From NORP240 sp046047495 (GTDB lineage Bacteria; Pseudomonadota; Gammaproteobacteria; Pseudomonadales; Pseudohongiellaceae): a stretch of 63,948 nt of DNA. Of this stretch, positions 9,419-18,712 are shown one piece after another; positions within the stretch are counted from its first letter, which is position 1; each line of letters begins with the position of its first letter. The position numbers were made by a program, and so were the translations under genes. The notes under the pieces are model-generated. The model ran no database searches. It had not been told where the DNA came from and saw only the letters and a program-made list of their open reading frames with translations. The DNA is taken from assembly GCA_046047495.1 (NCBI GenBank), contig JBJOHV010000099.1:1-63948 (forward strand). Reading direction: 5' to 3'.

Positions 9419-9976
9419 TTGGACTTCTGGCTCAACAGCATGGCGGATAACAACAACATGAACCTCAAGCCCCTGATTCTGCTGCTGGTCGGCCTGCTGG
9501 CTGCCTGTGGCTCCGCACCGGATTCCACCACCCTGGTCATGGACCTGCCCAGTTACAAGACCTATGTCAGCAATCTGCAGCGCAGCCTCAGCGCCGCGGA
9601 TGCCGATTCCTTCGAGATCGGTGAGCAGGCGCGCCTGCTGGACATCAGCCAGCAATTGCTGGCCGCCATCGACAATGTGTCTGATTTTCAGCAATTGAGC
9701 CCGGAGCAACAACAGGCTGTGGTGATGTGGAACGATGAGCTGCATGTGTTGATGGTGGGCGCCGATGAGAGCCGCGCGGAAGGCCGCATCTGTCGCACCG
9801 AGGTGGCCACCGGTTCCAACATCCGCACCCGCTCCTGCCGTACCCGCGAGCAGCTGACCCGCGAAAGGCAGTCGGCACGCCTGTTGCTGCTGGAGCGCAG
9901 CGACGATGTGGACCGGATTCGCCTGGATGACCGGACACGGCCTGTCACCGGGTTTGGCACAGCTCCCCCTTTATAG
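9419..9976 (+). CDS. small predicted lipoprotein of unknown function
   Basis: The protein carries a lipobox LLAAC-G after a hydrophobic stretch, so it should be lipid-anchored. The mature part is about 150 residues, mostly helical, with two cysteines in the segment GRICRTE and RSCRTRE that could form a disulfide. I do not recognise a family. The TTG at 9419 has AGGGG five bases upstream and is used here. ATGs at 9440 and 9458 give a more typical lipoprotein signal but lack a good ribosome site, so the true start is uncertain. Confidence 0.6.
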   Translation: MDFWLNSMADNNNMNLKPLILLLVGLLAACGSAPDSTTLVMDLPSYKTYVSNLQRSLSAADADSFEIGEQARLLDISQQLLAAIDNVSDFQQLSPEQQQAVVMWNDELHVLMVGADESRAEGRICRTEVATGSNIRTRSCRTREQLTRERQSARLLLLERSDDVDRIRLDDRTRPVTGFGTAPPL

Positions 9977-10478
9977 CCTTCGAGGCACGGCCTGGGCCTC
10001 GCAGGGCCAGGCGGGATGCCTGTAACCGAAACTCTTTGCCCTCGAAAAAACCTGCTCCCGTACTCCGGGCGGAGGGGTATTGTTGCAGGTGCATGACAGT
10101 TGCACGGAAGCGACCGCAGACGCCCCGGCAATGCCTCGCAGCACCCTGAATGTTTAAATAATTCTAACGAGTCAAATTGACTGCAAGGGGGTGGACAAGC
10201 GCAGTTAAAGCACACCCAACAAGAACGTTACCAGCTACTGGCAAATCTCAACAGGAGTCAGCGGTTAAATGTCCTATGATATAAGCTATGAATTTGTCCT
10301 GACCTGCAACCAGGTTCACAGCAGCAACTCGGCACCGGACATCATCGGTTCCCGGGTATAGCAGGCGATCATAACCTGCGTCTGGAAGTGAACCGCGCGA
10401 GCGGTGTGGATGACGAGCATTAATTCCGTACCGATGGCACCAGTAATGAAGCCCTTTTTCATTGCCAGTAGCGGGGTT
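9977..10478. other. gene-free stretch of about 500 bp
   Basis: No reading frame with coding character was found on either strand. There is an AT-richer patch around 10150-10300 and a weak GC-rich hairpin near 9985-10010 without a T tract. It separates the lipoprotein gene from the convergent MBL-fold gene and may hold transcript ends. Confidence 0.5.
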
Positions 10479-11882
10479 TCAAAAACTGATGACATCGCCG
10501 ATCTGCGGCATGCTGCTTGGCAGACCGATGCGATCCTGCAGGCAGGTGGAAAGGGTCTGCAACGCAGCGGGTTCGCCATGGACCAGCACCAGGCGGGGAG
10601 CTGGTTTGAAATGACTGACCCATTCGATGAGTTCCTGCTGCCCCGCGTGGGCGGAGAAACCACCCAGGGTCTCCACCTTGGATTTCACCGCAAACTGCTC
10701 GCCGAAGATCCGGATGCGTTTGGCGCCGTCGACGATGATACGTCCCAGTGTGCCCATGGCCTGGAATCCGACGAAGATGATGGTGTTGTTCTCGTTCCAG
10801 ATCCGGTGCTTGAAGTGATGACGAATCCGCCCGCCGGTGCACATGCCGCTGCCCGCGATGATCAGAGCCCCAGTCTTGATTTTATTGATGGCCATGGATT
10901 CGTCGGGAGTCTGGCAGAGTTTCAGGGTCGGCAGGAAATCCTCCAGGGACTTGCGGTGGACATCGCTCAGCTGTTTGACATCCGCGTCATCCAGCAGGTG
11001 CAGCCATCGGTCATAAACCCTGGTGACCTCGATGGCCATGGGGCTGTCCAGGAACACCTGCCAGTCGTCCAGCAGGCCCTGATGGTGGAGGCACCCCAGA
11101 TGGAAGATGATTTCCTGGGCGCGGCCGACGGCGAAGGAGGGGATCATCACGTTACCGCCACGGCGCCAGGTTTCCGCCAATAGGTCCCGCAGTTGTTCAA
11201 CGGTATTGTCCAGGGTGCGATGGTTGCGATCACCGTATGTGCCTTCCATGAGCACTATATCTGCCTTGGACAGCACCCGGGGATCATTCATCAGAAAGGA
11301 GCCCGGTTTGCCGAGGTCGCCGGAAAACACCAGGGTTTTCTCCGCGCCGTCTTCCCGCAGGGTGATTTCCACGATGGCCGACCCCAGGATATGGCCGGCA
11401 TCGAAAAACGTGAACGATGCATCGGGTGACAGCTGCAGCGGCTTCTCATAGCCCCGGGTCTTGCACAGCTTCAGCACCTTGCGCACGTCTTCACTGCTGT
11501 ATTCCGCCGGCAATGGCGCGCGTCCACTGCGCTGCCGTCGCAGATTCTCCCGTTCCAGATCCTTTTCATACAGGCCCGTGGAGTCATTGAGCATGATGTC
11601 CAGCAGGGCGGCGGTGGCGGGGGTGCAGTAGATGGGTCCGTTGAAACCCTGATGCACGAGCTTGGGCAGCAGGCCGCTGTGGTCAAGGTGGGCGTGTGAA
11701 AGTATTACCGCGTCGATACGGGCAGGTTTGAACTTGAACTTGTCCTTGCGGAGCCGGGCGACCGCATCACCACCCTGATGCATGCCGCAGTCCAGAAGGA
11801 TGCGGCCGCAGGTAGGGCTTTCCAGCAGTCGACAGGAGCCGGTGACTTCCCGTGCTGCACCATAAAACGTGATATTGGCCAT
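10479..11882 (-). CDS. MBL-fold metallo-hydrolase with beta-CASP and RMMBL domains (RNase-like)
   Basis: A cytoplasmic two-metal hydrolase of the CPSF-73/Ysh1-like group that cuts RNA. The zinc motif HAHLDH is at residues 63-68. The core is followed by a beta-CASP insert (about 245-375, including GMCTGGRIRHHFKHR) and a C-terminal RMMBL segment with FSAHAGQQEL. Its 467 residues fit bacterial members of this group such as the Thermus TTHA0252 RNase. Substrate and physiological role in Gammaproteobacteria are unsettled. It is convergent with the lipoprotein gene and divergent from the PaaK-like gene. Confidence 0.9.
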   Translation of the reverse strand: MANITFYGAAREVTGSCRLLESPTCGRILLDCGMHQGGDAVARLRKDKFKFKPARIDAVILSHAHLDHSGLLPKLVHQGFNGPIYCTPATAALLDIMLNDSTGLYEKDLERENLRRQRSGRAPLPAEYSSEDVRKVLKLCKTRGYEKPLQLSPDASFTFFDAGHILGSAIVEITLREDGAEKTLVFSGDLGKPGSFLMNDPRVLSKADIVLMEGTYGDRNHRTLDNTVEQLRDLLAETWRRGGNVMIPSFAVGRAQEIIFHLGCLHHQGLLDDWQVFLDSPMAIEVTRVYDRWLHLLDDADVKQLSDVHRKSLEDFLPTLKLCQTPDESMAINKIKTGALIIAGSGMCTGGRIRHHFKHRIWNENNTIIFVGFQAMGTLGRIIVDGAKRIRIFGEQFAVKSKVETLGGFSAHAGQQELIEWVSHFKPAPRLVLVHGEPAALQTLSTCLQDRIGLPSSMPQIGDVISF

Positions 11883-11968
11883 GACAACGTGATCTCCAGG
11901 CAGGACTCCGGTGATTCTAGCGGTTGTGATCCTTCACGCCCAGTCAAAGGCTTGATTGAAAACAAGTG

Positions 11969-13432
11969 ATGGCTGAATTACTCTCTGTTGCCACTGCCGA
12001 CAATCACCGTCGCAGCCGTTTTCCCCTCCGGAGTGGCAAGAACAGCGTGCGCAAACCCGCTCATTACAAATCCCATATGCCAACCGTGACCTGGCCCGCT
12101 ATCCCATCGGGTGTCGGAGCCTTTACCCTGGCCATGGTAATGCAGTTGGAGGACAGCCAGTGGTGGGAGCCGGAGGTGATCAGAAGCCATCAGTTGTCCC
12201 AATTGCAGACTCTGTTGGCCCATTGTTATGAACAGGTACCGTTCTACCGGGAGCGGCTTTCCCAATACGGCTGGCAGCCGGGTGAACGGCTGGATGCCGC
12301 AAATTTCAGCCGCCTGCCGTTGCTGAGTCGCCAGGACATCGTCACCCTCGGCAGGGAGCTGGATGCCCGTGTCTGTCCAGCCGCTCACGGCAAGCAGCAT
12401 GAGATCCGCACCTCCGGCTCCACCGGACAACCCATCGTCATTCGCCGCACCGCGTTGGCATTGCGCATGCTCTATGCGATCAGCATTCGTTATCACCGCT
12501 GGCACGAACATGACTTTTCAGCCCGGGTCGCCACCATCAGGCACTTCTTGAAGGATCCGCCCCAGCCTCCTGATGGTCTGCGGCTGCCCAGTTGGGGAGA
12601 GCCAATGGCTCCGTTATTCCAAACCGGTGATGCCTGGTGTCTGGATATCCGCAGCAACACCGGTGAACAGCTGGATTGGCTGCGTCGGGCTGAGCCCGCC
12701 TATCTGGTTACCTCCCCGTCCGTAGCGGAGGCACTGGCCCTGGCCAGCCTGCGGAAAAACATCACACTGCCAGGCCTGCGACAGGTGCGTACCTTTGGTG
12801 AAACCCTGTCGGATTCAGTGCGGGAATCCGTGCGGGCCGCCTGGGGTGTGGGGATAACCGACTCCTATTCCGCCAATGAGTTGGGCCACCTGGCGCTGCA
12901 GATTCCCGGTACGGAGCAATACTTCATTCCCGAGGAGCACGTATATATCGAAATCCTCGATTCCAGTGGCAGGCCGGTAAGCGCCGGGGAGAGTGGCCGG
13001 GTCATCGTCACCTCCCTGCTGAACTATGCCACACCCCTCATCCGCTATGAGATCGGTGATCACGCAGAACTGGGCCAGGCGTCCGAATGCGGGCGGGGCT
13101 TGCGGGTCATAAAGCGGATTCTGGGGCGCAGTCGGGACATGCTGTATTTGCCCAGTGGGGAACGCAGATTCGCCTCCCTGGGCATCAAGCTGTTCAACCG
13201 CGATCATGGTGATCGCATTCGCGAGTTTCAGGTGGTGCAGCGGCGGCCCGTCAGTCTCGACATCTACCTGGTCATGGCCGGCAAGCTGAGCGAGGGAGAA
13301 GTGGCCGCCCTCAGGTCGGTGGTAGAGAAAAATACCGGTTATCCCTTCGAGCTTGCTCTGCATTATGTGGAATCGATACCCCGCACATCCAGCGGCAAAT
13401 TTGAGGCCTTTCGCTGCGAGTTGCCCAGGTGA
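11969..13432 (+). CDS. PaaK-like adenylate-forming (acyl-CoA ligase family) protein
   Basis: A member of the phenylacetate-CoA ligase-like branch of the ANL superfamily, which activates a carboxylate as acyl-AMP. Counting from the GTG three bases upstream, the phosphate loop TSGSTGQP is at about 149-156 and the A5-like motif DSYSANELG at about 299-307. The hinge and C-terminal region ends with SIPRTSSGKFEAFR, which supplies the expected Lys. Its 487 residues are somewhat longer than PaaK (about 430) because of the N-terminal part. It is the first gene of a five-gene operon with a methyltransferase-like protein and a tripartite tricarboxylate transporter, so it may activate the imported acid (inference). 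Starts at 11966 (GTG), 11969 or 12077 are all possible. Confidence 0.82.
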   Translation: MAELLSVATADNHRRSRFPLRSGKNSVRKPAHYKSHMPTVTWPAIPSGVGAFTLAMVMQLEDSQWWEPEVIRSHQLSQLQTLLAHCYEQVPFYRERLSQYGWQPGERLDAANFSRLPLLSRQDIVTLGRELDARVCPAAHGKQHEIRTSGSTGQPIVIRRTALALRMLYAISIRYHRWHEHDFSARVATIRHFLKDPPQPPDGLRLPSWGEPMAPLFQTGDAWCLDIRSNTGEQLDWLRRAEPAYLVTSPSVAEALALASLRKNITLPGLRQVRTFGETLSDSVRESVRAAWGVGITDSYSANELGHLALQIPGTEQYFIPEEHVYIEILDSSGRPVSAGESGRVIVTSLLNYATPLIRYEIGDHAELGQASECGRGLRVIKRILGRSRDMLYLPSGERRFASLGIKLFNRDHGDRIREFQVVQRRPVSLDIYLVMAGKLSEGEVAALRSVVEKNTGYPFELALHYVESIPRTSSGKFEAFRCELPR

Positions 13433-14424
13433 CTGTCTCGCCCGACATGGTCACCATCGACGACGGAGGTTTTCTGGCCGGGGTGACGCAGCAGAATCTG
13501 CATTTGACCGAGCTGCATCAGCATTTACTGGACCACCTGCGGCGCTGCGCACCGCTGGCATGGCGGCAGGCCGCACAGAGCTGTCCACCAGCACCCGATG
13601 GCAGGGAGACAGCCGAGGGCTGTCAGGCATATCACCAGATCTGGCAATACCTGCGTCTGCTGGGTATCAACACCAGCATCGATTCCGACAGTGAATTTCT
13701 CCTGTCAGTATTGCGGCAATTGTTACGGGAGCATTCCCTGCAGGACATTCATTTGAGCGGTGCGGCTGATTTCAGTTTGCTGGCCCATGTGCTGTGGGCC
13801 GGGCGTCTGGCTGACAGAACCCCGGCCATTGATCTGCTGGATCGCTGTCCGACGGCATTATGGGCAAACGACTGGTATGCCACGCAACAGAATCGAAAAG
13901 TGATACTGCAACTTGGAGATATCCTGGCGGCGGACCAGTACGGTGCCGCCAGGTTTGATCTGGTCGCCGCCCATAACCTGCTGGTGTTCTTTGCGCCCCG
14001 TCAACGGTCAGTCATTCTGCAGCATTGGTACCAATGGCTGAAACCGGGTGGATACCTGGTGACTGTGGTAACTGTGCGCCCCGACTCCTGTGTGGCGGCG
14101 GATGAGCCCCAGGCCATGCCAGCGGAACAGGTGCAGAGGATCGGCGCGATGACGGCCCGCGCACGGCAGGACCACGAAGTCGACCTGTCTGCCGCTGAAC
14201 TGGTGCAGGCGGCGTTGCGGTTTGCCGGCAATGCCAGGGTTTATCATCTGAGCTCGGCGGTTGATTTCCTGCAAACCCTGACCGACCATGGATTCCAGAT
14301 ACGGGTTGCCCAGTGCGTACCCCAGTCCAATCCCCTGCGGGATTGTCCGGCCCACACCCGCCAGAGGCTGCGGATAGTAGCCCGCAAACCAGTAACAGCT
14401 GAACCTGGGAGATCGTCACCGTGA
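13429..14424 (+). CDS. class I SAM-methyltransferase-like protein
   Basis: The central part (about 130-310) resembles a Rossmann methyltransferase: an acidic post-I region DLLDRC, an ILQLGDILA segment, the motif FDLVAAHNLLVFF and the post-strand WLKPGGYLV. The glycine-rich motif I is degenerate (SGAADFSLL), so SAM binding is not certain. The N-terminal 120 residues are helical and unrecognised. It starts with GTG inside the stop region of the preceding gene (GTGA, 4-bp overlap) and its own stop overlaps the next GTG in the same way. Tight translational coupling therefore links it to the ligase and the transporter. Confidence 0.62.
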   Translation: MTVSPDMVTIDDGGFLAGVTQQNLHLTELHQHLLDHLRRCAPLAWRQAAQSCPPAPDGRETAEGCQAYHQIWQYLRLLGINTSIDSDSEFLLSVLRQLLREHSLQDIHLSGAADFSLLAHVLWAGRLADRTPAIDLLDRCPTALWANDWYATQQNRKVILQLGDILAADQYGAARFDLVAAHNLLVFFAPRQRSVILQHWYQWLKPGGYLVTVVTVRPDSCVAADEPQAMPAEQVQRIGAMTARARQDHEVDLSAAELVQAALRFAGNARVYHLSSAVDFLQTLTDHGFQIRVAQCVPQSNPLRDCPAHTRQRLRIVARKPVTAEPGRSSP

Positions 14425-15437
14425 ACCGTTTGCGAATGATCGTCATCTGGCTGAGCTGCAGTGTAGTGATGGTCTCTGCGGCACAGGCGCAGGCCGCGGA
14501 TGATGAGAACTTCTATGCCGGCAAGCGCATCACCTATCTGGTGTCAGGCGAGCCAGGCACCGGCTACGATCTGTACGCGCGACTCATCGCCCGGTACATG
14601 GAACGTTACCTGCCTCGCACCCGCATCAGGGTACAGAACGTGATCGTCGGCGGTGGCGGCATCCTGGTGGCCAACCAGGTGTACGCTGCCAACGCCGATG
14701 GGCTGACCATGGCCACCCTCAATTCGGGCCTGATCTATTCCCAACTGCAACAACTGGACGGTATTCGATTCCGCCTGCAGGACATGACCTGGATCGGCAA
14801 GGCCGGCACCGACCCCCGGGTGATCTATACCGGCAGCGGTAGTGGCCTGACCTCCCTGCAGCAATTGCTGGCGCTGCCCGCTCCGGTGTTGTTTGCCACG
14901 GTTGCCGGAGTAGGTACCTCGAGCTATACCGATGCGGTGCTGATTGCCGCCGCCCTGGGTCTCGAAGCCCGCATGGTGACCTTTGCCAATTCCGGTGAAG
15001 CCCACATGAGTATGCTGCGTGGCGAAGTGCCGGTACGCATTGGTTCGTTCAGTTCGGCGCAACGGTTCGTGACCAGCAGCGGCGGCCATATCCTGGCAGC
15101 GGTCGGCAACAGTCCGCTGCTGCCCCCGGACCTGGCAAATACCTATGCCCATGCGGCGGGGCCGGAAGGTGAGCGCATCATGTCGATCATGGAGGCGGTG
15201 GCGGAGTTCAGCCGCTTTACCGTGATGCCGCCCGGAGTTCCCGCCGAGCGGGTGGCAACCCTCCGCAGCGCTTACATGTCGGCGCTGGCTGACCCGGATT
15301 TGCTGGCCGAGGCGGCGTCCCTGGATCTGCCTATCGAAGCCATGGATGGTGCGGCTCTGCAGCAACGAATCCGGGATGTGCTGGCACAGCCTCCAGCCGT
15401 CATCGAGCTGCTGAATGCCACCCTGCAGGTGCCCTGA
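14421..15437 (+). CDS. TctC/Bug-type periplasmic solute-binding protein
   Basis: Periplasmic receptor of a tripartite tricarboxylate transporter. A signal peptide (1-25, ending AQAQA) is followed by the typical Bug-family opening KRITYLVSGEPGTGYDLYAR and an NVIVGGGGILVANQVY segment. Its 338 residues are close to the family average. Family members bind carboxylates such as citrate, glutamate or aromatic acids; the ligand here is unknown. GTG start overlapping the upstream stop by 4 bp; TctA begins on the next base after its stop. Confidence 0.88.
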   Translation: MNRLRMIVIWLSCSVVMVSAAQAQAADDENFYAGKRITYLVSGEPGTGYDLYARLIARYMERYLPRTRIRVQNVIVGGGGILVANQVYAANADGLTMATLNSGLIYSQLQQLDGIRFRLQDMTWIGKAGTDPRVIYTGSGSGLTSLQQLLALPAPVLFATVAGVGTSSYTDAVLIAAALGLEARMVTFANSGEAHMSMLRGEVPVRIGSFSSAQRFVTSSGGHILAAVGNSPLLPPDLANTYAHAAGPEGERIMSIMEAVAEFSRFTVMPPGVPAERVATLRSAYMSALADPDLLAEAASLDLPIEAMDGAALQQRIRDVLAQPPAVIELLNATLQVP

Positions 15438-16934
15438 GTGAACATGCTGCAGGCTTTGCCGGAAGGCATCATGGTGCTGTTTTCCGGTCCCCTGGTTATG
15501 GGCCTCATGGTACTGGCCGTGCTGCTGGGGATCTTCTTCGGCATGATCCCCGGCCTGGGTGGCACCCTGGCAATCGCCTTGTTCATTCCTCTCATGGTTG
15601 GCGTCGATCCCGTACTGGGGCTGGTGTTTCTGATCTCGATGCATGCGGTCATTCATACGGCAGGCTCGATACCTTCCATTCTATTTGGGATACCCGGCAC
15701 TGGTGCCGATGCTGCCACGGTGCTGGACGGATTGCCTTTGACCCGCCAGGGACAGGCCGGGCGCGCATTGGGTGCCAGTCTGTGTGCGTCGGGGATCGGC
15801 GGAGTCATCGGCGCGGTTTTTCTGTTGCTCATGATGCCGGTACTGGAACCGGTGATCATGCTGATAACCCCCGCGGAATATTTCCTGCTGACCATGCTGG
15901 GCATCAGTTTCATGTCGGCGGTCAGCGGCAAGAGCCTGCGCAAGGGCATTGCCGTGGGTTGTCTGGGGCTGTGCCTGTCGTTCGTGGGCCTGGCACCGCA
16001 GACCGGCGAACCCCGTTTCACCCTGGGGCAGCTGTTCCTGTGGGGTGGACTGGATTTCATATCCCTGGTACTGGCGGTGTTTGCCCTGCCGGAGCTGTAT
16101 GCCCTGGCTCTGACTCACAGGAAAACCGCGGTACAGCATCCGCGCTATACGCTGATGGACGTGGTCGCCGGAATGCAGGAGGTGTTCAGGCATAAATGGC
16201 TTACCGTCCGTACCTCGGTGATGGGTGCAGTGATCGGGTTCATTCCCGGCCTGGGTGGCGATGTGGCATCCTGGTTCTGTTATGGCCATGCCGTGCACAC
16301 GGCGCGCGACCCGGCACGTTTCGGCAAGGGTGCCATCGAGGGCATCATCGCACCGGAGACTGCCAACAACTCCAAGGAAGGCGGTGCGCTCATCCCCACT
16401 CTGCTGTTTGGTATTCCCGGCAGTTCCGGCATGGCAATTCTGCTGGTGGCACTGGTGGTACTGGATGTGCAGCCGGGACCCAGCCTGCTAACCGAGCAAC
16501 CCCAGCTGATTGCGACCCTGATCGCAGCCCTGGTGCTGTCCAATCTGCTGGCGGTGCTGATCCTGTTGCTTGCGGGTCGCCATCTCGCCGGTTGTGCCGC
16601 GCTGCCAGCCGGCATTGTGGTGCCCCTGGGGGTGGTCATGGTGATGTGCGGCAGTTACGTCACTACCCAGAGTTGGGTTTACCTCTGCATCATGGCCGGA
16701 CTGTCGGTATTGGGTTACTGGCTGAAGAAGTTCGATTGGCCCCGCGCCCCGTTTGTGATCGGCCTGGTGTTGGGTGGCCGGGCCGAATTGTCCTATCTGC
16801 AAGCCATGACCATCTGGGGTTATGATTTTTTTCTGCGCCCTGTGTCGCTGGTTCTGCTGGCCGGGCTGGCTGGCAGCGTGGCCACCTATTTCTGGTTGGG
16901 CCGCCGCATGGAAAACCTGCGCAAGGCATCGTGA
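15438..16934 (+). CDS. TctA-type large permease subunit of tripartite tricarboxylate transporter
   Basis: The 12-helix membrane permease of the TTT system. The family hallmark GMIPGLGGTLAIALF lies near residue 35 and is echoed by FIPGLGGDVASWF near 270, the two-fold repeat expected of TctA. SILFGIPGTG and LFGIPGSSG are also present. Its 498 residues equal the usual size. Starts with GTG immediately after the TctC stop (no spacer), and TctB starts two bases after its stop. Transport is driven by a cation gradient in characterised members. Confidence 0.92.
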   Translation: MNMLQALPEGIMVLFSGPLVMGLMVLAVLLGIFFGMIPGLGGTLAIALFIPLMVGVDPVLGLVFLISMHAVIHTAGSIPSILFGIPGTGADAATVLDGLPLTRQGQAGRALGASLCASGIGGVIGAVFLLLMMPVLEPVIMLITPAEYFLLTMLGISFMSAVSGKSLRKGIAVGCLGLCLSFVGLAPQTGEPRFTLGQLFLWGGLDFISLVLAVFALPELYALALTHRKTAVQHPRYTLMDVVAGMQEVFRHKWLTVRTSVMGAVIGFIPGLGGDVASWFCYGHAVHTARDPARFGKGAIEGIIAPETANNSKEGGALIPTLLFGIPGSSGMAILLVALVVLDVQPGPSLLTEQPQLIATLIAALVLSNLLAVLILLLAGRHLAGCAALPAGIVVPLGVVMVMCGSYVTTQSWVYLCIMAGLSVLGYWLKKFDWPRAPFVIGLVLGGRAELSYLQAMTIWGYDFFLRPVSLVLLAGLAGSVATYFWLGRRMENLRKAS

Positions 16935-16935
16935 G

Positions 16936-17382
16936 ATGAGCCATCTGGATCGCAAGCTCACCGTACTGATCATGCTGGCATTTTTTGCCGCCATCGTGTG
17001 GGCAGGCACGGGCTACGGTCCCAGTGCCGGTCTGGCACCAGTCGCGGCTGGCATCATCGGCCTGCTGTGTGTCATCCCGGAATTGTTCCTTGAATTCAAA
17101 CCGGCGCAATCCCGGGACGAAGACCAGGCGATTGAGCCGCAACATGCCAGGGAGGTTGTGATGCTGGCCTGGGTGGTGGCGCTGGTGCTAATGGTTCTCG
17201 GTGTGGGACTGGTGATTGCGGCGATGTTGTTTGTACTGGCTTACACCCGGTGGGGCGAACAGCACACCTGGCGGCTCAGTCTGCTGCTGACGATTGGTGT
17301 CGGCGGCTTCATCCACGGAGTGTTCGATCGTCTGCTGCAAATCACCCTGTATCAGGGCTGGCTGGCGAGGCTCTGGCTGTAA
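16936..17382 (+). CDS. TctB-type small membrane subunit of tripartite tricarboxylate transporter
   Basis: A four-helix small subunit of 148 residues with hydrophobic segments at about 7-22, 26-50, 72-100 and 112-135. The ATG at 16936 lies one base beyond the TctA stop and has AAGG about 10 bases upstream. A longer upstream frame overlaps TctA and lacks coding sense, so it was not used. The 3' end overlaps the convergent metalloprotease gene by 31 bp. It completes the TctC-TctA-TctB order seen in other TTT operons. Confidence 0.85.
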   Translation: MSHLDRKLTVLIMLAFFAAIVWAGTGYGPSAGLAPVAAGIIGLLCVIPELFLEFKPAQSRDEDQAIEPQHAREVVMLAWVVALVLMVLGVGLVIAAMLFVLAYTRWGEQHTWRLSLLLTIGVGGFIHGVFDRLLQITLYQGWLARLWL

Positions 17383-18095
17383 GCAGGGTTTTCCTGCATC
17401 AGGGACAGTAATTCGGCCGGCCCAAGATAGGCACCGCCGGCAGTTTCCAGGCCCGTATCGGGGCGGCCCAGTTCGCGGCGCAGAAACACCGAATGATCAT
17501 AGCGCTGCCAACCCAGGCCATAGTCCACCAGGCGGCGGTCGGTGGCCCGCTCGAATTCGATGCGGCAGCTGCTGAGCTGGCACAGGGCATCTCCGGCGAT
17601 GCCAAGGAACGAGCGGTCCAGATAATAGACCGTATGGGCGAGTTCGTGGCCGATGATGCCCACCTGGGCGTTGAACGGCTGCTGCCCCAACAGCAGGGCG
17701 TCCCGTCCCTCGGGTCGCACGGTGTCGATGATGACCCGATAGGTGCGCTGGCGGGCGGAGTTGAGCATGCTGGCCCACCAGGGGCGGGAGGCCAGGGGAA
17801 TGCCTACATCGGCCAGAATGAACTGGATGCGGATGTCCCGCAGTTCCGGGTAGTGACTGAGGGCCAGCAGGGTCTGCAGTTCGTAGCCCGGCGGCAGGCT
17901 CTTGTTGCTGCCGTAACTGTCCAGCAGCTGTTCGTAGGTGGCCTGCTGTTCCACCTCCCGATACTCCCTCACCACGGTAACCGGCAACTGCCGCGGCGCG
18001 AAATCATCGGCGGACACTGGACCAACCAGCACCGCAAGCAGAAGCGCCAGGAGCTGCAGGATAAATCTCCAATCTGGGACATTGAACCGGACCAT
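17352..18095 (-). CDS. secreted HExxH metalloprotease-like protein
   Basis: A 247-residue exported protein. It has a signal peptide (about 1-29, ending VSA), then a mixed domain with the zinc-binding motif HELAHT near residue 160 and a downstream FERATDRRLVDYGL segment whose acidic residues could supply the third ligand. Family not recognised beyond this. The reading frame stays open far upstream (to about 18677), but that part runs antisense through the PilZ gene. The ATG at 18095 just before the signal sequence is therefore chosen, although no Shine-Dalgarno is obvious. Confidence 0.65.
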   Translation of the reverse strand: MVRFNVPDWRFILQLLALLLAVLVGPVSADDFAPRQLPVTVVREYREVEQQATYEQLLDSYGSNKSLPPGYELQTLLALSHYPELRDIRIQFILADVGIPLASRPWWASMLNSARQRTYRVIIDTVRPEGRDALLLGQQPFNAQVGIIGHELAHTVYYLDRSFLGIAGDALCQLSSCRIEFERATDRRLVDYGLGWQRYDHSVFLRRELGRPDTGLETAGGAYLGPAELLSLMQENPAYSQSLASQP

Positions 18096-18248
18096 GGCTG
18101 GGGATTGTAAGGATTGCCATGATATTGACAAGTCCGGGCATGGTTGCCGACAAGCGAAAATTTGCCGGGTGGCCGTGCAATTTCCTTGGCAGTACCCGGG
18201 TGCGGGTCTATGATGGCCGCATAACGAGACCTCAGGGACATGCATCTC

Positions 18249-18617
18249 ATGAACAATCGGGAGCGACGGCGTTTTCCGCGGGTAACCCTCAACCTTGGTG
18301 CCTATCTGTCCATCGTGGATGCCACCTTTGAAGTGAAGTCGCTGGATGTTGCACCGTCGGGAATCCAAGTAGAGTGTGGTCAGACCGTGATCGACCATCT
18401 GCAGGATGCCAAAGCCGAAACTGGCAGATATCCCAAGCTGGAGGTGTTGTTTTCCCTGCCTGATGACAGTACGCCGGTGTCCGTCGACTGCACCGTCAAT
18501 TATCAGCGACGTCAGGATCAGAATGTCTATCTGCTGGGCTTGTTGTTCCATGATCTTTCGCCGATCGACAGTGCCCGCCTCAGCCGTTATTTCGCCGCCC
18601 GGGACAGTGACAGCTAG
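18249..18617 (+). CDS. PilZ-domain protein, likely c-di-GMP receptor
   Basis: A 122-residue stand-alone PilZ protein. It has the arginine motif RERRRFPR at the N-terminus followed by LDVAPSGIQV, which matches the (D/N)xSxxG element needed for cyclic-di-GMP binding with Ala in place of the first Ser. The start at 18249 is preferred over 18240 because AGGGA at 18234-18238 is 10 bases from it but almost touches the other ATG. The output partner is unknown; the window also holds a PilB-like and an MshM-like ATPase, but not nearby. Confidence 0.85.
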   Translation: MNNRERRRFPRVTLNLGAYLSIVDATFEVKSLDVAPSGIQVECGQTVIDHLQDAKAETGRYPKLEVLFSLPDDSTPVSVDCTVNYQRRQDQNVYLLGLLFHDLSPIDSARLSRYFAARDSDS

Positions 18618-18712
18618 GACAAGCGCTGAACCTCTGATCGCTCTCGACCAGCGGGCTGCGCGAAGGGGTCGGGCCAATTCTCATTTGGCCTGGATTCCAT
18701 TATGATGCGGCC

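Noticed and set aside
10404..11183. Long plus-strand frame opposite the MBL-fold gene
   Set aside because: Its sequence is the complement of strongly conserved MBL/beta-CASP motifs and resembles no protein; it is a shadow.
16822..16935. Longer TctB start inside tctA
   Set aside because: Its extra residues are cysteine/tryptophan-rich out-of-frame sequence of tctA; ATG 16936 fits the operon spacing.
17352..18677. 441-residue version of the metalloprotease-like protein
   Set aside because: The first 194 codons run antisense through the PilZ gene; the signal peptide begins at 18095.
18672..18690. Hairpin GGCCAA / TTGGCC upstream of the transglycosylase gene as terminator
   Set aside because: No T tract follows, so there is no support for termination.
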